Shown here: positions 8,880-17,106 of the stretch, piece after piece
Position numbering within the stretch: position 1 is the first letter of the stretch
How the letters are laid out: every line of letters starts with the position of its first letter
DNA from: Bosea vaviloviae
GTDB lineage: Bacteria; Pseudomonadota; Alphaproteobacteria; Rhizobiales; Beijerinckiaceae
Assembly: GCF_001741865.1 (NCBI RefSeq)
Contig: NZ_CP017147.1
Coordinates: 2,781,001-2,845,000 of the forward strand
Direction: 5' to 3'
DNA: 64,000 bases
Translations under genes and position numbers: made by a program
Notes under the pieces: model-generated
Database searches by the model: none
What the model was told of the DNA's origin: nothing
What the model saw: only the letters and a program-made list of their open reading frames with translations

Positions 8880-9662
8880 CTATGGGCGCTTCAACCCTGC
8901 GGGCGGCGTTTCAGGGGAGCCATCTGCGGCGGCCTTACGCCTGGGAAGCGGAATGAGCATCCATACCTGCTCGCGATAGCGGCGATATTGATCGCCGAAC
9001 AACCCGATCAGATCGCGTTCCTCGAGATAGATCCCGATCAGGATGTAGCCGGTGGTCGCTACCGCAAACAGCAGATGCCCGGCCGTCATGGCGGGCGTTG
9101 CCCAGAAGGCCAGCAGGAAGCCGAGATAGATCGGATGCCGGACCTTCCTGTAGAAAAACGGCGTCTTGAACACCGGCTCAGGCAATGTTCGGCCGCGTAG
9201 TCGGGCATGGACCTGGCGCAGGCCGAATAGCTCGAAATGATTGATCAGGAAGGTGCTGATCAGCACGACGGCCCAGCCGACCCAGAAAATGGCCTGCAAG
9301 GCTCCGGCGCCGACAGGACCGGTCACCGACCAGACCAGTTCAGGCATCGGCCGCCACTGCCAATAGAGCAGCACCAGCGCCAGGCTCGCGAGCAGCACAT
9401 AGGTCGTCCGCTCCACCGACTGCGGCACGAAACGCGTCCACCAGCGCTTGAACCCGGGCCGAGCCATGACGCTGTGCTGAATGGCGAAGAGCCCCAGCAA
9501 GACCAAGTTGATCAGCAACGCCGGAGCGAGCGGCCCGGCTGCGCCGCTGTCGATCGTCTTGGGCACCGGCAGGTTGCCGACGAAGGCGATGGCGTAAAGG
9601 AACGTGCCCAGGAACAGCAGATAGGCCAGCACACCGTACAGAACTGAAGCGATGCCACCCAT
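8880..9662 (-). CDS. MddA-like membrane methyltransferase
   Basis: A 260-residue polytopic membrane protein of the NnrU/isoprenylcysteine methyltransferase superfamily. It starts with a hydrophobic segment ([20 protein letters not shown]) and has about five more. The C-terminal part [20 protein letters not shown] followed by [20 protein letters not shown] is the SAM-binding region of this superfamily. It resembles MddA, which methylates methanethiol to dimethyl sulfide, but substrate assignment from sequence alone is uncertain. The start at 9662 has AAGGAGG upstream. It is the first gene of the unit with the TetR gene and the hydrolase/glycosyltransferase fusion. Confidence 0.8.
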   Translation of the reverse strand: MGGIASVLYGVLAYLLFLGTFLYAIAFVGNLPVPKTIDSGAAGPLAPALLINLVLLGLFAIQHSVMARPGFKRWWTRFVPQSVERTTYVLLASLALVLLYWQWRPMPELVWSVTGPVGAGALQAIFWVGWAVVLISTFLINHFELFGLRQVHARLRGRTLPEPVFKTPFFYRKVRHPIYLGFLLAFWATPAMTAGHLLFAVATTGYILIGIYLEERDLIGLFGDQYRRYREQVWMLIPLPRRKAAADGSPETPPAGLKRP

Positions 9663-9712
9663 GGCGATGCCTCCTTGCTGTGGAGCTGCCGAAGACCGCG
9701 AGGTTGCGCCTT

Positions 9713-9760
9713 CGTTCGGTCGAACGACCGATATGGCTTGAACGTAATATCGGTCGACCG
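9713..9760. promoter_or_regulatory. Palindrome-rich operator upstream of the methyltransferase operon
   Basis: Three nested symmetric signals lie 51-98 bp upstream of the 9662 start. These are CGTTCG-GT-CGAACG at 9713-9726; a perfect 10-bp inverted repeat CGACCGATAT (9725-9734) with ATATCGGTCG (9747-9756), spacer 12; and the palindrome CGGTCGACCG at 9751-9760. The repeated CGGTCG half-site is typical of TetR operators and the operon encodes a TetR protein, so autoregulation is likely. Confidence 0.65.
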
Positions 9761-9818
9761 ACCGAGTCAACTGCCGGATCGATCCTATCCTTCCACGGAT
9801 CAATCCAAACGGCCCCTG

Positions 9819-9917
9819 GAGCATTGGCCCCGTGGGAACCGGTTTTCGGGCGAGCCGATGCAGGATCAAAACCCTACCGCATCAGACCGAATACGATGAT
9901 CGGTCTGATGCGGTAGG
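9819..9917. repeat. GAGC-type repeat remnant with an 18-bp-arm hairpin
   Basis: This starts with a partial copy of the dispersed GAGC repeat (GGGAACCGGTTTTCGG) and ends in a perfect hairpin with arms 9873-9890 and 9900-9917 and a 9-nt loop. It lies 35 bp past the stop of the small secreted-protein gene, so it could also end that transcript, though there is no T-run. Confidence 0.6.
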
Positions 9918-9951
9918 CGCGGGGTCAATGCCCCGTCAAAGCCTTAAAAGC

Positions 9952-10251
9952 TCAACGCCAGCCGGCTTCCTTGTCGCAGGCAGCGCGCGCCGCCGGGTTG
10001 CTCTTCTCCCATTGCGTGATCGAGCGGGTCTCGTTGTCGCTCATCTTGTTGTTCATGCAGACGCAGTATTTGCGCACGATCGGCTCGGCCGCGCCGCCGG
10101 CATTGTCGATCAGGCATTGCCCGACCCATTTGGCGTCATCGGCGCTCTGGGCCATGGCGGCTTGGCCGGTAAGCCAGGTCTGGCCGGTAAGCAGGGCCTG
10201 ACCGGCGAGCAGGGCGAATGCGACGGCGGTCGCGAGAATGGCTGGCTTCAT
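9952..10251 (-). CDS. Small secreted cysteine-containing protein, unknown function
   Basis: A 99-residue protein with an N-terminal signal peptide (ATAVAFALLAGQALLTGQ, likely cleaved after AMA). The mature part has four cysteines (GQCLID, KYCVCMNN, ACDKE), suggesting disulfides in the periplasm. The signal peptide contains a short repeat (AGQALL/TGQTWL/TGQ) from a tandem DNA duplication. I do not recognise a family. It is probably monocistronic; the CDF gene upstream on the same strand ends 105 bp before its start. Confidence 0.65.
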   Translation of the reverse strand: MKPAILATAVAFALLAGQALLTGQTWLTGQAAMAQSADDAKWVGQCLIDNAGGAAEPIVRKYCVCMNNKMSDNETRSITQWEKSNPAARAACDKEAGWR

Positions 10252-10356
10252 CAGTGATGTCCCTCGTCATGCCTCGCTGTTCGGAAGCGACAGCGTTTGG
10301 CGGCCGCAACCTCTCACCGGGACGTGGACCAGGAATGCATCAGCTGTGAACGGCGG

Positions 10357-11814
10357 TCACAATCCGGGCAGCGGATCGGGCGTCGTCGCCATGCGCGCCG
10401 GTTCCGCATGGCTGACGAGCCGGCAGACCTGCGGGCGGGCGATCCGAACCGCGCGCTCGATCGCATCGACGGCGGCATGGACGGCCGCGACATTGAGCGC
10501 GGGGTCGACGCGGCAGTGGTAGTTCACCACCAGCCCGTTCTTGGTCTGGCGCACGCGGACGCTGTGAATGTCGTGGATCGGCCCGCCGAGCTTCGAGGCT
10601 TCGCCCGCCAGGGCCTTGCCGATGTCCTCGACCGTCTCCCAGGCGGCGTTGTGACCGGCCGGCGCGCCGGTCTCCATCGGTTCGATATGGGTCTCGACCT
10701 CTGTCTCGCCGCCGAATTCCTCCCGGATCGCCGCTTCCAGCCGGGTCGCGATGTCATGCGCTTCGCCCAGCGGCAATTTGGCGTCGACCTCCATGTCGAG
10801 GCTCACCGAGAGCCGCCCGCCAATGGTGTGGACGGTGACGTGATGCACCGGGATCTTGAGCTTGAGCGCGATCAACAGCACCTTCTCCAGCGCGGTCTCG
10901 TCATCGACCTGGATCGGGTTGGCGGCGATGGTGATCTCGGCGCCGGGCTCTTCCTTCTCGACGGCGTCGAGCAGCGCCTGCTTGATCGCCACGACCCGGT
11001 CGAGCGGCAAGGTGCGCGAGACGCGGATGCCGATCTCGCCATAGGTTCGCCCGCCGGCCGGGCGGACCCTGATCCAGTCGATCGCCACGATGCCCGGCAC
11101 GGCGGCCGCGATCTTGTTCAAGCGCTCGCTGACGCCTTCCGGCGCGGCATCCATCAAGGTGTTGATGGTTCGCCGGGCGAGCCTGAAGGCGGAAAAGGCG
11201 GTGAAGGCGGCGATCGCGAAGGTGGCGATCGTGTCGGCGCGCGGCGCGCCGGCCCAGACGCCGATCAGGCCGGCGAGCACCAGCGCGGAGCCAACGAAAT
11301 CCGTCGAGAAATGCGTCGCCTCGCCGGCCAGCGCCTCGCTGCCGGTCTCCTTGGCGACGCGGCTGAGCGAGCGCCAGCGCAAAGCATCGACCGTCATCGA
11401 GAGCAGCATCACGCCGATGACCACGGGCGTGACGGCGACATATTCGGCGATGCCGAGCCACAGCCGCGAACCCGCCTCCCAGAGGATCGCGCCGGCGAGC
11501 GTGAACAGGATCGCGGTCTCGACCAGGGCGGCCAGCGCCTCGAGCTTGCCATGGCCGTAATGGTGCTCCTCATCCGCCGGCTTGTCGGCGGCATGGACGG
11601 CAAACCAGGTGAACAGGGTCGAGCCGATATCGACCAGGCCCTGGAGGGCGTCGGTCAGCAGGGCCAGCGAGCCCGAGATCATCGCCGCCACGACCTTCGC
11701 GGCTGTGAGCAGGATGGTGGCCATCACGGACAGCATCGCCGCGCGGCGCTTGATCGCGCTGATCTGCAGCGCGGTCGGCGCCGGCCGCACCTCTGCGTCG
11801 TCCGTTCTCGTCAT
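10357..11814 (-). CDS. Cation diffusion facilitator exporter with enlarged C-terminal domain
   Basis: A 485-residue CDF-family transporter. About six membrane helices fill residues 25-215. The metal-site residues are visible in helix 2 (LTDALQGLVDIGS) and helix 5 (HFSTDFVGS), and a His-rich loop EEHHYGHGKLEA follows helix 2. CDF proteins are usually about 300 residues; here the cytoplasmic part is nearly 270 residues and appears to hold two or three ferredoxin-like units in succession (IDWIRVRPAGGRTYGEIGI, VHHVTVHTIGGRLSVSLDME, IHDIHSVRVRQTKNGLVVNY). It probably exports Zn, Fe, Mn, Co or Ni; the sequence does not decide which. Nickel is a point of interest with a urease locus nearby. Confidence 0.88.
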   Translation of the reverse strand: MTRTDDAEVRPAPTALQISAIKRRAAMLSVMATILLTAAKVVAAMISGSLALLTDALQGLVDIGSTLFTWFAVHAADKPADEEHHYGHGKLEALAALVETAILFTLAGAILWEAGSRLWLGIAEYVAVTPVVIGVMLLSMTVDALRWRSLSRVAKETGSEALAGEATHFSTDFVGSALVLAGLIGVWAGAPRADTIATFAIAAFTAFSAFRLARRTINTLMDAAPEGVSERLNKIAAAVPGIVAIDWIRVRPAGGRTYGEIGIRVSRTLPLDRVVAIKQALLDAVEKEEPGAEITIAANPIQVDDETALEKVLLIALKLKIPVHHVTVHTIGGRLSVSLDMEVDAKLPLGEAHDIATRLEAAIREEFGGETEVETHIEPMETGAPAGHNAAWETVEDIGKALAGEASKLGGPIHDIHSVRVRQTKNGLVVNYHCRVDPALNVAAVHAAVDAIERAVRIARPQVCRLVSHAEPARMATTPDPLPGL

Positions 11815-11848
11815 GGCAAATCCCGTATCGGGCTGTCATCAATGGTCA

Positions 11849-11918
11849 GAGCAGGATTTGGGGCCAAAACAGGGCTTGGTCCGAAAACCGGTTCCCACTC
11901 TTTGGTGTCATGCTCTAG
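11849..11918. repeat. GAGC-type dispersed repeat
   Basis: This element begins AGAGCAGGATTTGG, contains GAAAACCGGTTCCCACT and ends ATGCTCTAG. It shares the CCGGTTCCCAC core and the CTCTAG terminus with the copies at 9819, 18707, 22986 and 54758. It fills the gap between the divergent CDF and glyoxalase genes. Confidence 0.6.
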
Positions 11919-12007
11919 GAATGCGCAGGGTTTGGCCCGATCCGGGATCGAGATCAACCCGCCCATAATTGAAAACCCGCCATGATCGAAACAAGAGGCA
12001 GTCCACG

Positions 12008-12457
12008 ATGCGCTTTCTCCACACCATGGTCCGCGTCACCGATCTCGACGCAGCGCTCGATTTCTACGTGACCAAATTCGGGCTGGTCGAGACCCGCCGC
12101 ATCGAGAACGAAAAAGGTCGCTTCACGCTGGTCTTCCTGGCCGCGCCCGACGAGGTCGAGACCGTCAGGGAGCAGGGCAGCCGCGGCCGCCCGACGCTGG
12201 AACTCACTTATAACTGGGATCCGGAGGTCTATACCGGCGGCCGCAATTTCGGTCACCTCGCTTATGAGGTCGACGATATCTACGCCACCTGCGACAAGCT
12301 CATGAAGGCCGGCGTCACCATCAACCGGCCGCCGCGCGACGGCAACATGGCCTTCATCCGCTCGCCCGACAACATCTCGATCGAGATCCTGCAGAAGGGC
12401 GATCCCAAGCCGCCGGCCGAGCCCTGGACGAGCATGCCGAACACCGGGGCTTGGTGA
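12008..12457 (+). CDS. gloA: Lactoylglutathione lyase (glyoxalase I)
   Basis: A 149-residue VOC-fold metalloenzyme that converts the methylglyoxal-glutathione hemithioacetal to lactoylglutathione. The four expected metal ligands are visible: His5 (RFLHTMVRV), Glu in [12 protein letters not shown], His in [10 protein letters not shown] and Glu in SIEILQKG. The start at 12008 gives the canonical MRFLHTM opening; an in-frame start at 11969 would add 13 unusual residues. It is alone on its strand, followed by the VapBC operator. Confidence 0.93.
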   Translation: MRFLHTMVRVTDLDAALDFYVTKFGLVETRRIENEKGRFTLVFLAAPDEVETVREQGSRGRPTLELTYNWDPEVYTGGRNFGHLAYEVDDIYATCDKLMKAGVTINRPPRDGNMAFIRSPDNISIEILQKGDPKPPAEPWTSMPNTGAW

Positions 12458-12483
12458 GGGCGGTCCGGCATTTGGGTTGCGAT

Positions 12484-12520
12484 AGCCTCCATGATATCAT
12501 CCGGTGATATCATGGAGGCT
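12484..12520. promoter_or_regulatory. Perfect palindromic operator of the VapBC pair
   Basis: Arms 12484-12499 (AGCCTCCATGATATCA) and 12505-12520 are perfect 16-bp inverted repeats with a 5-bp spacer, ending 3 bp before the antitoxin start codon. VapBC complexes repress their own promoters by binding such palindromes. The centre includes GATATC twice. Confidence 0.8.
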
Positions 12521-12523
12521 GGC

Positions 12524-12769
12524 ATGGGTATTCTCGTCCGGGATCCGAAGATCGACCGCATGGTCCGCGAGCTCGCGGAGCGTGACGGGATCAGCTTGCA
12601 GGCCGCGATCGGCATGGCCGTGGAGCGCGAGCTGAAGCGCCGCGAGGAGCGGCGCCGGCAAATCGAGGAGGCGACTCGCAAGGCGCAGGAGATGCTGGCG
12701 GCCTATCCGACGGTCGATGACGGCCTGACGCACAAGGAATTCTTCGACCGCGAATACGGCGACGCCTGA
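12524..12769 (+). CDS. vapB: VapB-type antitoxin
   Basis: An 81-residue antitoxin. It opens MGILVRDPKIDRMVRELAER, the pattern of the Rv0623-like VapB antitoxins with an N-terminal DNA-binding part. A charged helix (KRREERRRQIEEATRK) and a C-terminal acidic tail (DREYGDA) follow and would wrap the toxin. The start at 12524 sits immediately after the palindrome; an in-frame ATG at 12491 lies inside the palindrome and is unlikely. Its stop overlaps the start of the PIN toxin (TGATG), so the two are translationally coupled. Confidence 0.85.
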   Translation: MGILVRDPKIDRMVRELAERDGISLQAAIGMAVERELKRREERRRQIEEATRKAQEMLAAYPTVDDGLTHKEFFDREYGDA

Positions 12770-13179
12770 TGTTCCTGGATGCGTCGGTCATCGTAGCCAA
12801 TCTGCTCGAAGAGGCGGAGGCCGTCGCGATCAGAGAGGCCCTATTGAATGAGAACGAGTTGGTGACGTCGCCGCTTGCAATGTTCGAGGCGTCGACACGC
12901 CTCGCCGCAGTGAAGCGCCTCAGCATCGACGATGGGTATCGCGTGGTTCAGGCCTTCTTGGAGGACGCGAATATCCGCGTTGCCGCGATCGACGCGGAGG
13001 TTGGTCGGATCGCGCATCGTTGTGCCGCCCTCTATCATCATTCCACCGGCCATCGCGCGCGCCTCAACATGGGCGATTGCTTCGCCTATGCTTCCGCCCG
13101 CGCCGCTGGCGCGCGGCTCGCCTATAAGGGCGACGACTTCGTCCACACCGATATCGAAGGTCAGCGCTTTGGCTCCTGA
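12769..13179 (+). CDS. vapC: VapC-type PIN-domain ribonuclease toxin
   Basis: A 136-residue PIN-domain protein. Acidic active-site residues are seen in MFLDASVIVANLLEE (first Asp), PLAMFEASTRL (Glu), NMGDCFAYASA (Asp) and YKGDDFVHTDIE (Asp). VapC toxins cleave RNA when not bound by VapB. The gene overlaps the antitoxin by one base and is itself overlapped by the TTG start of the sugar kinase, an unusual three-gene chain. Confidence 0.9.
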   Translation: MFLDASVIVANLLEEAEAVAIREALLNENELVTSPLAMFEASTRLAAVKRLSIDDGYRVVQAFLEDANIRVAAIDAEVGRIAHRCAALYHHSTGHRARLNMGDCFAYASARAAGARLAYKGDDFVHTDIEGQRFGS

Positions 13180-14080
13180 ACCTGCTCGCCCCGGCGTCTT
13201 CTCCCTCGGCATCGCCACGCTCGATTATGTCTACAGCGTCGAGACCATGCCGACGCGCGGCGAAAAATATCGCTCGCGCGACCTCGCCGTGGTCGGCGGC
13301 GGCTGCGCCGGCAACGCCTCGGTCGCGATCGCGCGGCTCGGCGGCCGTTCTTGGCTGGCGACGCGGCTCGCCGACGACCTGACCGGGGACCAGATCGTCG
13401 CTGAACTCAGAGGCGAGGGCGTCGACACCGGCTTCTCCCTCCGCGCGCCCGGCCTGCGCTCGCCGGTCTCCGCCATCCTGGTCGATGCCGAAGGCGAGCG
13501 CATGGTGATCTCCTATTCCGATCCCGCCATGCCGATGACGACGGATTGGCTGCCCGGGAGCCTGCCCGAGGGGGCGGGCGCGGTGCTGGCCGATACGCGC
13601 TGGGGCGAGGGCGCGCTCGCCGTCCTGACCCTGGCACGCAAGGCCGGCCTCCCCGGTGTGCTCGACGCCGACCGCAAGCCGCCCCATCCCGATCTCGTCG
13701 CGACCGCGAGCCACGTCGCCTTCAGCGCGCAGGCGCTGCAGGAGTTGTCGGAGGAGGACGACCCGCGCCTCGGCCTCGCAAAGATCGCCCGCGACGCTAC
13801 CACCTGGCTTGCGGTGACGCTCGGCAAGGACGGCGTGCTCTTCGTCGAGAATGGCGAGACCGCGCATATCCCCGCCTTTGCCGTCGCGGCGGTCGATACG
13901 CTGGGCGCAGGCGATGTCTGGCACGGCGCCTTCGCGCTGGCGCTGGCGGAGGGGCAAGGCGAGCGCGCGGCGATCCGTTTCGCCTCAGCGACCGCCGCGA
14001 TCAAATGCACGCGCTTCGGCGGCCGCGCCGGCGCACCCCGGCGCGAGGAGGTCGAGCGCTTTCTGGCGCAGGCCGGCTGA
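13169..14080 (+). CDS. PfkB-family carbohydrate kinase
   Basis: A 303-residue ribokinase-fold kinase. The N-terminal signature region is VVGGGCAGNASVAIARLGG. The C-terminal PfkB signature with anion hole and catalytic Asp is DTLGAGDVWHGAFALALAEG. The sugar substrate is not clear; sulfofructose- and fructosamine-type kinases are close alternatives by motif. No ATG precedes the conserved FSLGIATLDYV, so I chose TTG at 13169, with GAAGG 8 nt upstream. This start lies inside the last codons of vapC. The gene is followed by two repeat elements. Confidence 0.85.
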   Translation: MAPEPARPGVFSLGIATLDYVYSVETMPTRGEKYRSRDLAVVGGGCAGNASVAIARLGGRSWLATRLADDLTGDQIVAELRGEGVDTGFSLRAPGLRSPVSAILVDAEGERMVISYSDPAMPMTTDWLPGSLPEGAGAVLADTRWGEGALAVLTLARKAGLPGVLDADRKPPHPDLVATASHVAFSAQALQELSEEDDPRLGLAKIARDATTWLAVTLGKDGVLFVENGETAHIPAFAVAAVDTLGAGDVWHGAFALALAEGQGERAAIRFASATAAIKCTRFGGRAGAPRREEVERFLAQAG

Positions 14081-14132
14081 GAAAGCGACCGGGTCAGTTC
14101 GCGTTCAAGAGTCTTTTCCATCCAGCCAGAGC

Positions 14133-14217
14133 CGTCATTGCGAGGAGCGTGAGCGACGAAGCAATCCAGGAGGGCTCACGCAAACCTCTGGATTGCTTCG
14201 CTTCGCTCGCAATGACG
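14133..14217. repeat. Palindromic repeat family 1 (CGTCATTGCGAGG), copy 1
   Basis: An 85-bp inverted element: CGTCATTGCGAGGAGCG at one end, GAAGCAATCCAG and CTGGATTGCTTC inside, GCTCGCAATGACG at the other. Related copies are at 20572 (half), 21765, 29458, 41494 and 46996, all between genes. Confidence 0.85.
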
Positions 14218-14270
14218 GAGTGGGGCCGGCCAAAATCATCAGGCTCGGAGAGATCGTTTGTCCCCATCGT

Positions 14271-14390
14271 CCCACATCCTGACGAACGCTCTGCAAGAGT
14301 GCGTCTCGAAGGATATTCCAGCTTGCACGGGAGTCTCCTGGAGCGTCCTTCGAGACGCCGCTTCGCGGCTCCTCAGGATGAGAGCTGGAG
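14271..14390. repeat. Palindromic repeat family 3
   Basis: An inverted element with GCGTCTCGAAGGA and TCCTTCGAGACGC arms, ending CTCCTCAGGATGAGAGC. This type (CATCCTGAGGAG) is widely dispersed in Hyphomicrobiales genomes. Its right end contains the likely ATG of the downstream hydrolase. Confidence 0.65.
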
Positions 14391-15160
14391 TTTCCAGACA
14401 GTTTTTGAAAGCGCTGGCTGCCTTCGCGTGGTTCTGGCTCGTAATGGCCACGGCCTCGGCGACGGAGGTCTCCCGCCGAGAGATCGACGTGCCCACCCCG
14501 ACCGGGTCCGTGGCGATGGAAGCCTATGAACGCCAAGGGCCGGAGCCGCGCCCCGCTATCGTCATCCTGAGCGGCAGCAAGGGCTTCGGCTCGCCCGCCT
14601 ATGGCGAGATGGCGCAGGCGTTCAATGCGGCCGGGCTCGACGTTTTCCTTCTGCATGTCCTGTCGCGGGAGGATGTGCGGGCAATCGCCGGAGCTGATGG
14701 CGCTGCGGCGCGGAAGCGATACTACGCGCAGCGTCTTCCGGATTGGATCGGCTCCGCGCGCGCCGCTGCCGCCTTCCTGAAAGCCCGGCCTCGCCATGCC
14801 GGGGCAATCGGCCTGCTCGGCATATCGCTGGGCGCGAATGTGGCGGCCGCAAGCGCCGTCGGCAATGCCGACATCGCGGCCCTGGTCCTGGTCGATGGTG
14901 GATTTCCCGAGGGCTACTCCCGGCAGGTTCGCGCGCTTCCGCCCTTGCGCCTGATCTGGGGCGCCGCCGATCGGGTTTTCCCGCTGTCCCTGGGGCGAGA
15001 TCTGGAGCGGATGGCGCGGGGGCTGGGCGGAACGGCAAGCCTCGACGTCTATGACGGCGCCGGGCATGATTTCTTTCTCCGCCCGGGAACCAGCCAGGCC
15101 AGGGCCGCACATCAGAGCGCGGCGGATTTCCTGCAGCGACGGCTGGCGCAACGACCCTGA
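14378..15160 (+). CDS. Exported dienelactone-hydrolase-like alpha/beta hydrolase
   Basis: A 260-residue protein with a signal peptide (FLKALAAFAWFWLVMATASA) and an alpha/beta hydrolase fold. The nucleophile motif is GISLGAN, the acid lies in WGAADRVFP and the His in DGAGHDFF, the dienelactone hydrolase pattern. Substrate is unknown. An in-frame start at 14258 exists, but the 40 extra residues are translated repeat sequence and would bury the signal peptide, so 14378 is preferred. That ATG lies in the repeat itself, with a weak upstream CTCAGG. It precedes ureD by 119 bp and is probably not part of the urease unit. Confidence 0.75.
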   Translation: MRAGVSRQFLKALAAFAWFWLVMATASATEVSRREIDVPTPTGSVAMEAYERQGPEPRPAIVILSGSKGFGSPAYGEMAQAFNAAGLDVFLLHVLSREDVRAIAGADGAAARKRYYAQRLPDWIGSARAAAAFLKARPRHAGAIGLLGISLGANVAAASAVGNADIAALVLVDGGFPEGYSRQVRALPPLRLIWGAADRVFPLSLGRDLERMARGLGGTASLDVYDGAGHDFFLRPGTSQARAAHQSAADFLQRRLAQRP

Positions 15161-15279
15161 CTGGCGGCGGTTCGCGGTGAAGTTCTGCCTGAAATTTAGG
15201 CAGGCGAGATCGCGCAAGCCCTTGCCCGGACAAGAGCCGCGCGGAAGATTGGCGGCGTTCGCTCGTTTCAAGGTTTGCC

Positions 15280-16131
15280 ATGTTCGCGCCGCCCGTGCCG
15301 GCAGCCAGTGACCCGCTCCTGCCGGCCTATGTGCGGGCAGACGGAGGCGTGCGATTGCGCTTCGGCCGGGTCGGAGCGCGGACGCATCGTCTCGAGCTGG
15401 CGGAATCGGGCGGCTACCGCGCCCGCTTTCCCACGACCTTCGACGCGAGCTGCGAGGCCGTGCTGATCAACACCGGCGGCGGCATGGCCGGCGGCGATGC
15501 GATGCGGATCGCAGCAGTGCTGGAGGCCGGCAGCGACGCGGTCATCACCAGCCAGGCCGCCGAGAAGATCTATCGCAGCCAGGGCACTGAGACCCGCATC
15601 GAGACGGCGCTCACGCTCAAGGCGGGCGCGAGCCTGGCCTGGCTGCCGCAGGAAAGCATCCTGTTCTCGGGCGCGCGGCTCGCACGCAAGCTGACGATCG
15701 ATCTCGCGGCGGATGCAAGGCTGGTCGCCTGTGAATCGGTCTTCTTCGGCCGCAGCGCCATGGGCGAGGCGATGCTGAGCGGTTCGTTGCGTGATCGCTG
15801 GCGCATCCGGCGTGAGGGCAAGCTGATCTTCGCCGATGATCTGCGGCTCGAAGGGGCTGTGGCGGCGAGCCTTGCGCGCCCTGCGATCGCGGCTGGCGCG
15901 CGCGCCTCCGCCACGCTGGTCGCAGTGGGGCCTGAGCATCTCGCAGGGCTCGACGATGTGCGTGGGCTGCTCGCGGATGCCCTTCCCGATGTCGAAGCGG
16001 GCGCCGGCATTGTCTCCGATCTGCTGGTGATCCGTCTGCTCTCTCCGGATGCACAGGCGCTCCGTCGCGTCCTCGTCACGCTGCTCGGGCATTTGACCGG
16101 TCGTGCGCTGCCGCGCACCTGGTCAATTTGA
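15280..16131 (+). CDS. ureD: Urease accessory protein UreD
   Basis: A 283-residue UreD (UreH) protein, the scaffold that binds apo-urease and recruits UreF and UreG for nickel insertion. Diagnostic segments are LINTGGGMAGGD, ITSQAAEKIYRS and AWLPQESILFSGAR. It is the first gene of the urease unit, followed 10 bp later by an acidic protein gene and then ureAB. Confidence 0.95.
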   Translation: MFAPPVPAASDPLLPAYVRADGGVRLRFGRVGARTHRLELAESGGYRARFPTTFDASCEAVLINTGGGMAGGDAMRIAAVLEAGSDAVITSQAAEKIYRSQGTETRIETALTLKAGASLAWLPQESILFSGARLARKLTIDLAADARLVACESVFFGRSAMGEAMLSGSLRDRWRIRREGKLIFADDLRLEGAVAASLARPAIAAGARASATLVAVGPEHLAGLDDVRGLLADALPDVEAGAGIVSDLLVIRLLSPDAQALRRVLVTLLGHLTGRALPRTWSI

Positions 16132-16141
16132 GGAGAGCATC

Positions 16142-16474
16142 ATGCTGGCGATCCATGGTCTGAAATGCATCTATGACACCGGCGCGCGCGGGTGGGCGGT
16201 CGAGCTTGCCTTGAGCGGCGAGGGCGAGGAGGCGGTGCGCCGCTTCGATGTCGATGGCCCCGATGATGCGGAGATGCTGATCGAAGCCTTCGACGAATCG
16301 ACTTCCAGCAGCTTCGACCCCGCCACCGGCGAGATCGTCTTCGCCTATGAATATGCCGAGCTTGACGGCGATGAGGACGAGGACGACGAGTCCGAGGAAG
16401 ACGGCGACGAAGACGAGGAGGAGGTCGCCGAAGACGAAACCTCCGAGGATGAAGACAAAAAGGTGAAGGCATGA
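16142..16474 (+). CDS. Acidic protein in the urease operon, unknown function
   Basis: A 110-residue protein. The first 75 residues look folded ([25 protein letters not shown]...[17 protein letters not shown]). The last 35 are almost all Asp and Glu with a short basic end (KKVKA). It starts after AGGAGAG and overlaps ureAB by 4 nt (ATGA), so it is co-translated with urease structural subunits. No known urease accessory family comes to mind. A charged tail next to a nickel enzyme could bind metal or act as a chaperone; that is speculation. Confidence 0.75.
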   Translation: MLAIHGLKCIYDTGARGWAVELALSGEGEEAVRRFDVDGPDDAEMLIEAFDESTSSSFDPATGEIVFAYEYAELDGDEDEDDESEEDGDEDEEEVAEDETSEDEDKKVKA

Positions 16475-17091
16475 ATCTGACGCCGCGCGAAAAGGACAAG
16501 CTGCTCGTCGCCATGGCTGCCATGGTGGCGCGGCGAAGGCTCGAGCGCGGCGTCAAGCTGAACTATCCCGAAGCCGTCGCGCTCATCACCGACTACGTCG
16601 TCGAAGGTGCGCGCGACGGCAGATCGGTCGCCGATCTGATGGAGGCCGGCGCCCATGTCATCACGGCCGACCAGGTCATGGACGGCATCGCTGAATTGAT
16701 CCACGACGTCCAGGTCGAGGCGACCTTTCCCGACGGCACCAAGCTCGTCACCGTGCATGAGCCGATCCGCGGCTCGGCCGGCAGGCTCAAGCCCGGCGAG
16801 GTCACGACGCTGCCGGGCGATCTGATCATGAATGAGGGCCGCGAGAGCCTGACGCTGACCGTCGCCAATAGCGGCGACAGGCCGATCCAGATCGGCTCGC
16901 ATTATCATTTCTACGAGGCCAACCCGGCGCTGCGCTTCGAGCGCGACAAGGCGCGCGGTTTCCGGCTCGACATCCCGGCCGGCACGGCGGTGCGCTTCGA
17001 GCCCGGCCAGACCCGCGAGGTGAGATTGGTGGCGCTCGCCGGCAAGCGCGAGGTCTATGGCTTCCGCCAGGATGTGATGGGCAAGCTTTGA
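16471..17091 (+). CDS. ureAB: Fused urease gamma/beta subunit
   Basis: A 206-residue fusion. Residues 1-100 are UreA (gamma: [41 protein letters not shown]). From about 108 to the end is UreB (beta: [49 protein letters not shown]). Separate ureA and ureB genes are the more common arrangement; fusions are known in Helicobacter and some alphaproteobacteria. The gene overlaps the acidic-protein gene. ureC does not follow directly: three unrelated genes intervene. Confidence 0.95.
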   Translation: MNLTPREKDKLLVAMAAMVARRRLERGVKLNYPEAVALITDYVVEGARDGRSVADLMEAGAHVITADQVMDGIAELIHDVQVEATFPDGTKLVTVHEPIRGSAGRLKPGEVTTLPGDLIMNEGRESLTLTVANSGDRPIQIGSHYHFYEANPALRFERDKARGFRLDIPAGTAVRFEPGQTREVRLVALAGKREVYGFRQDVMGKL

Positions 17092-17106
17092 ACGGGCCGG
17101 TTGGTA

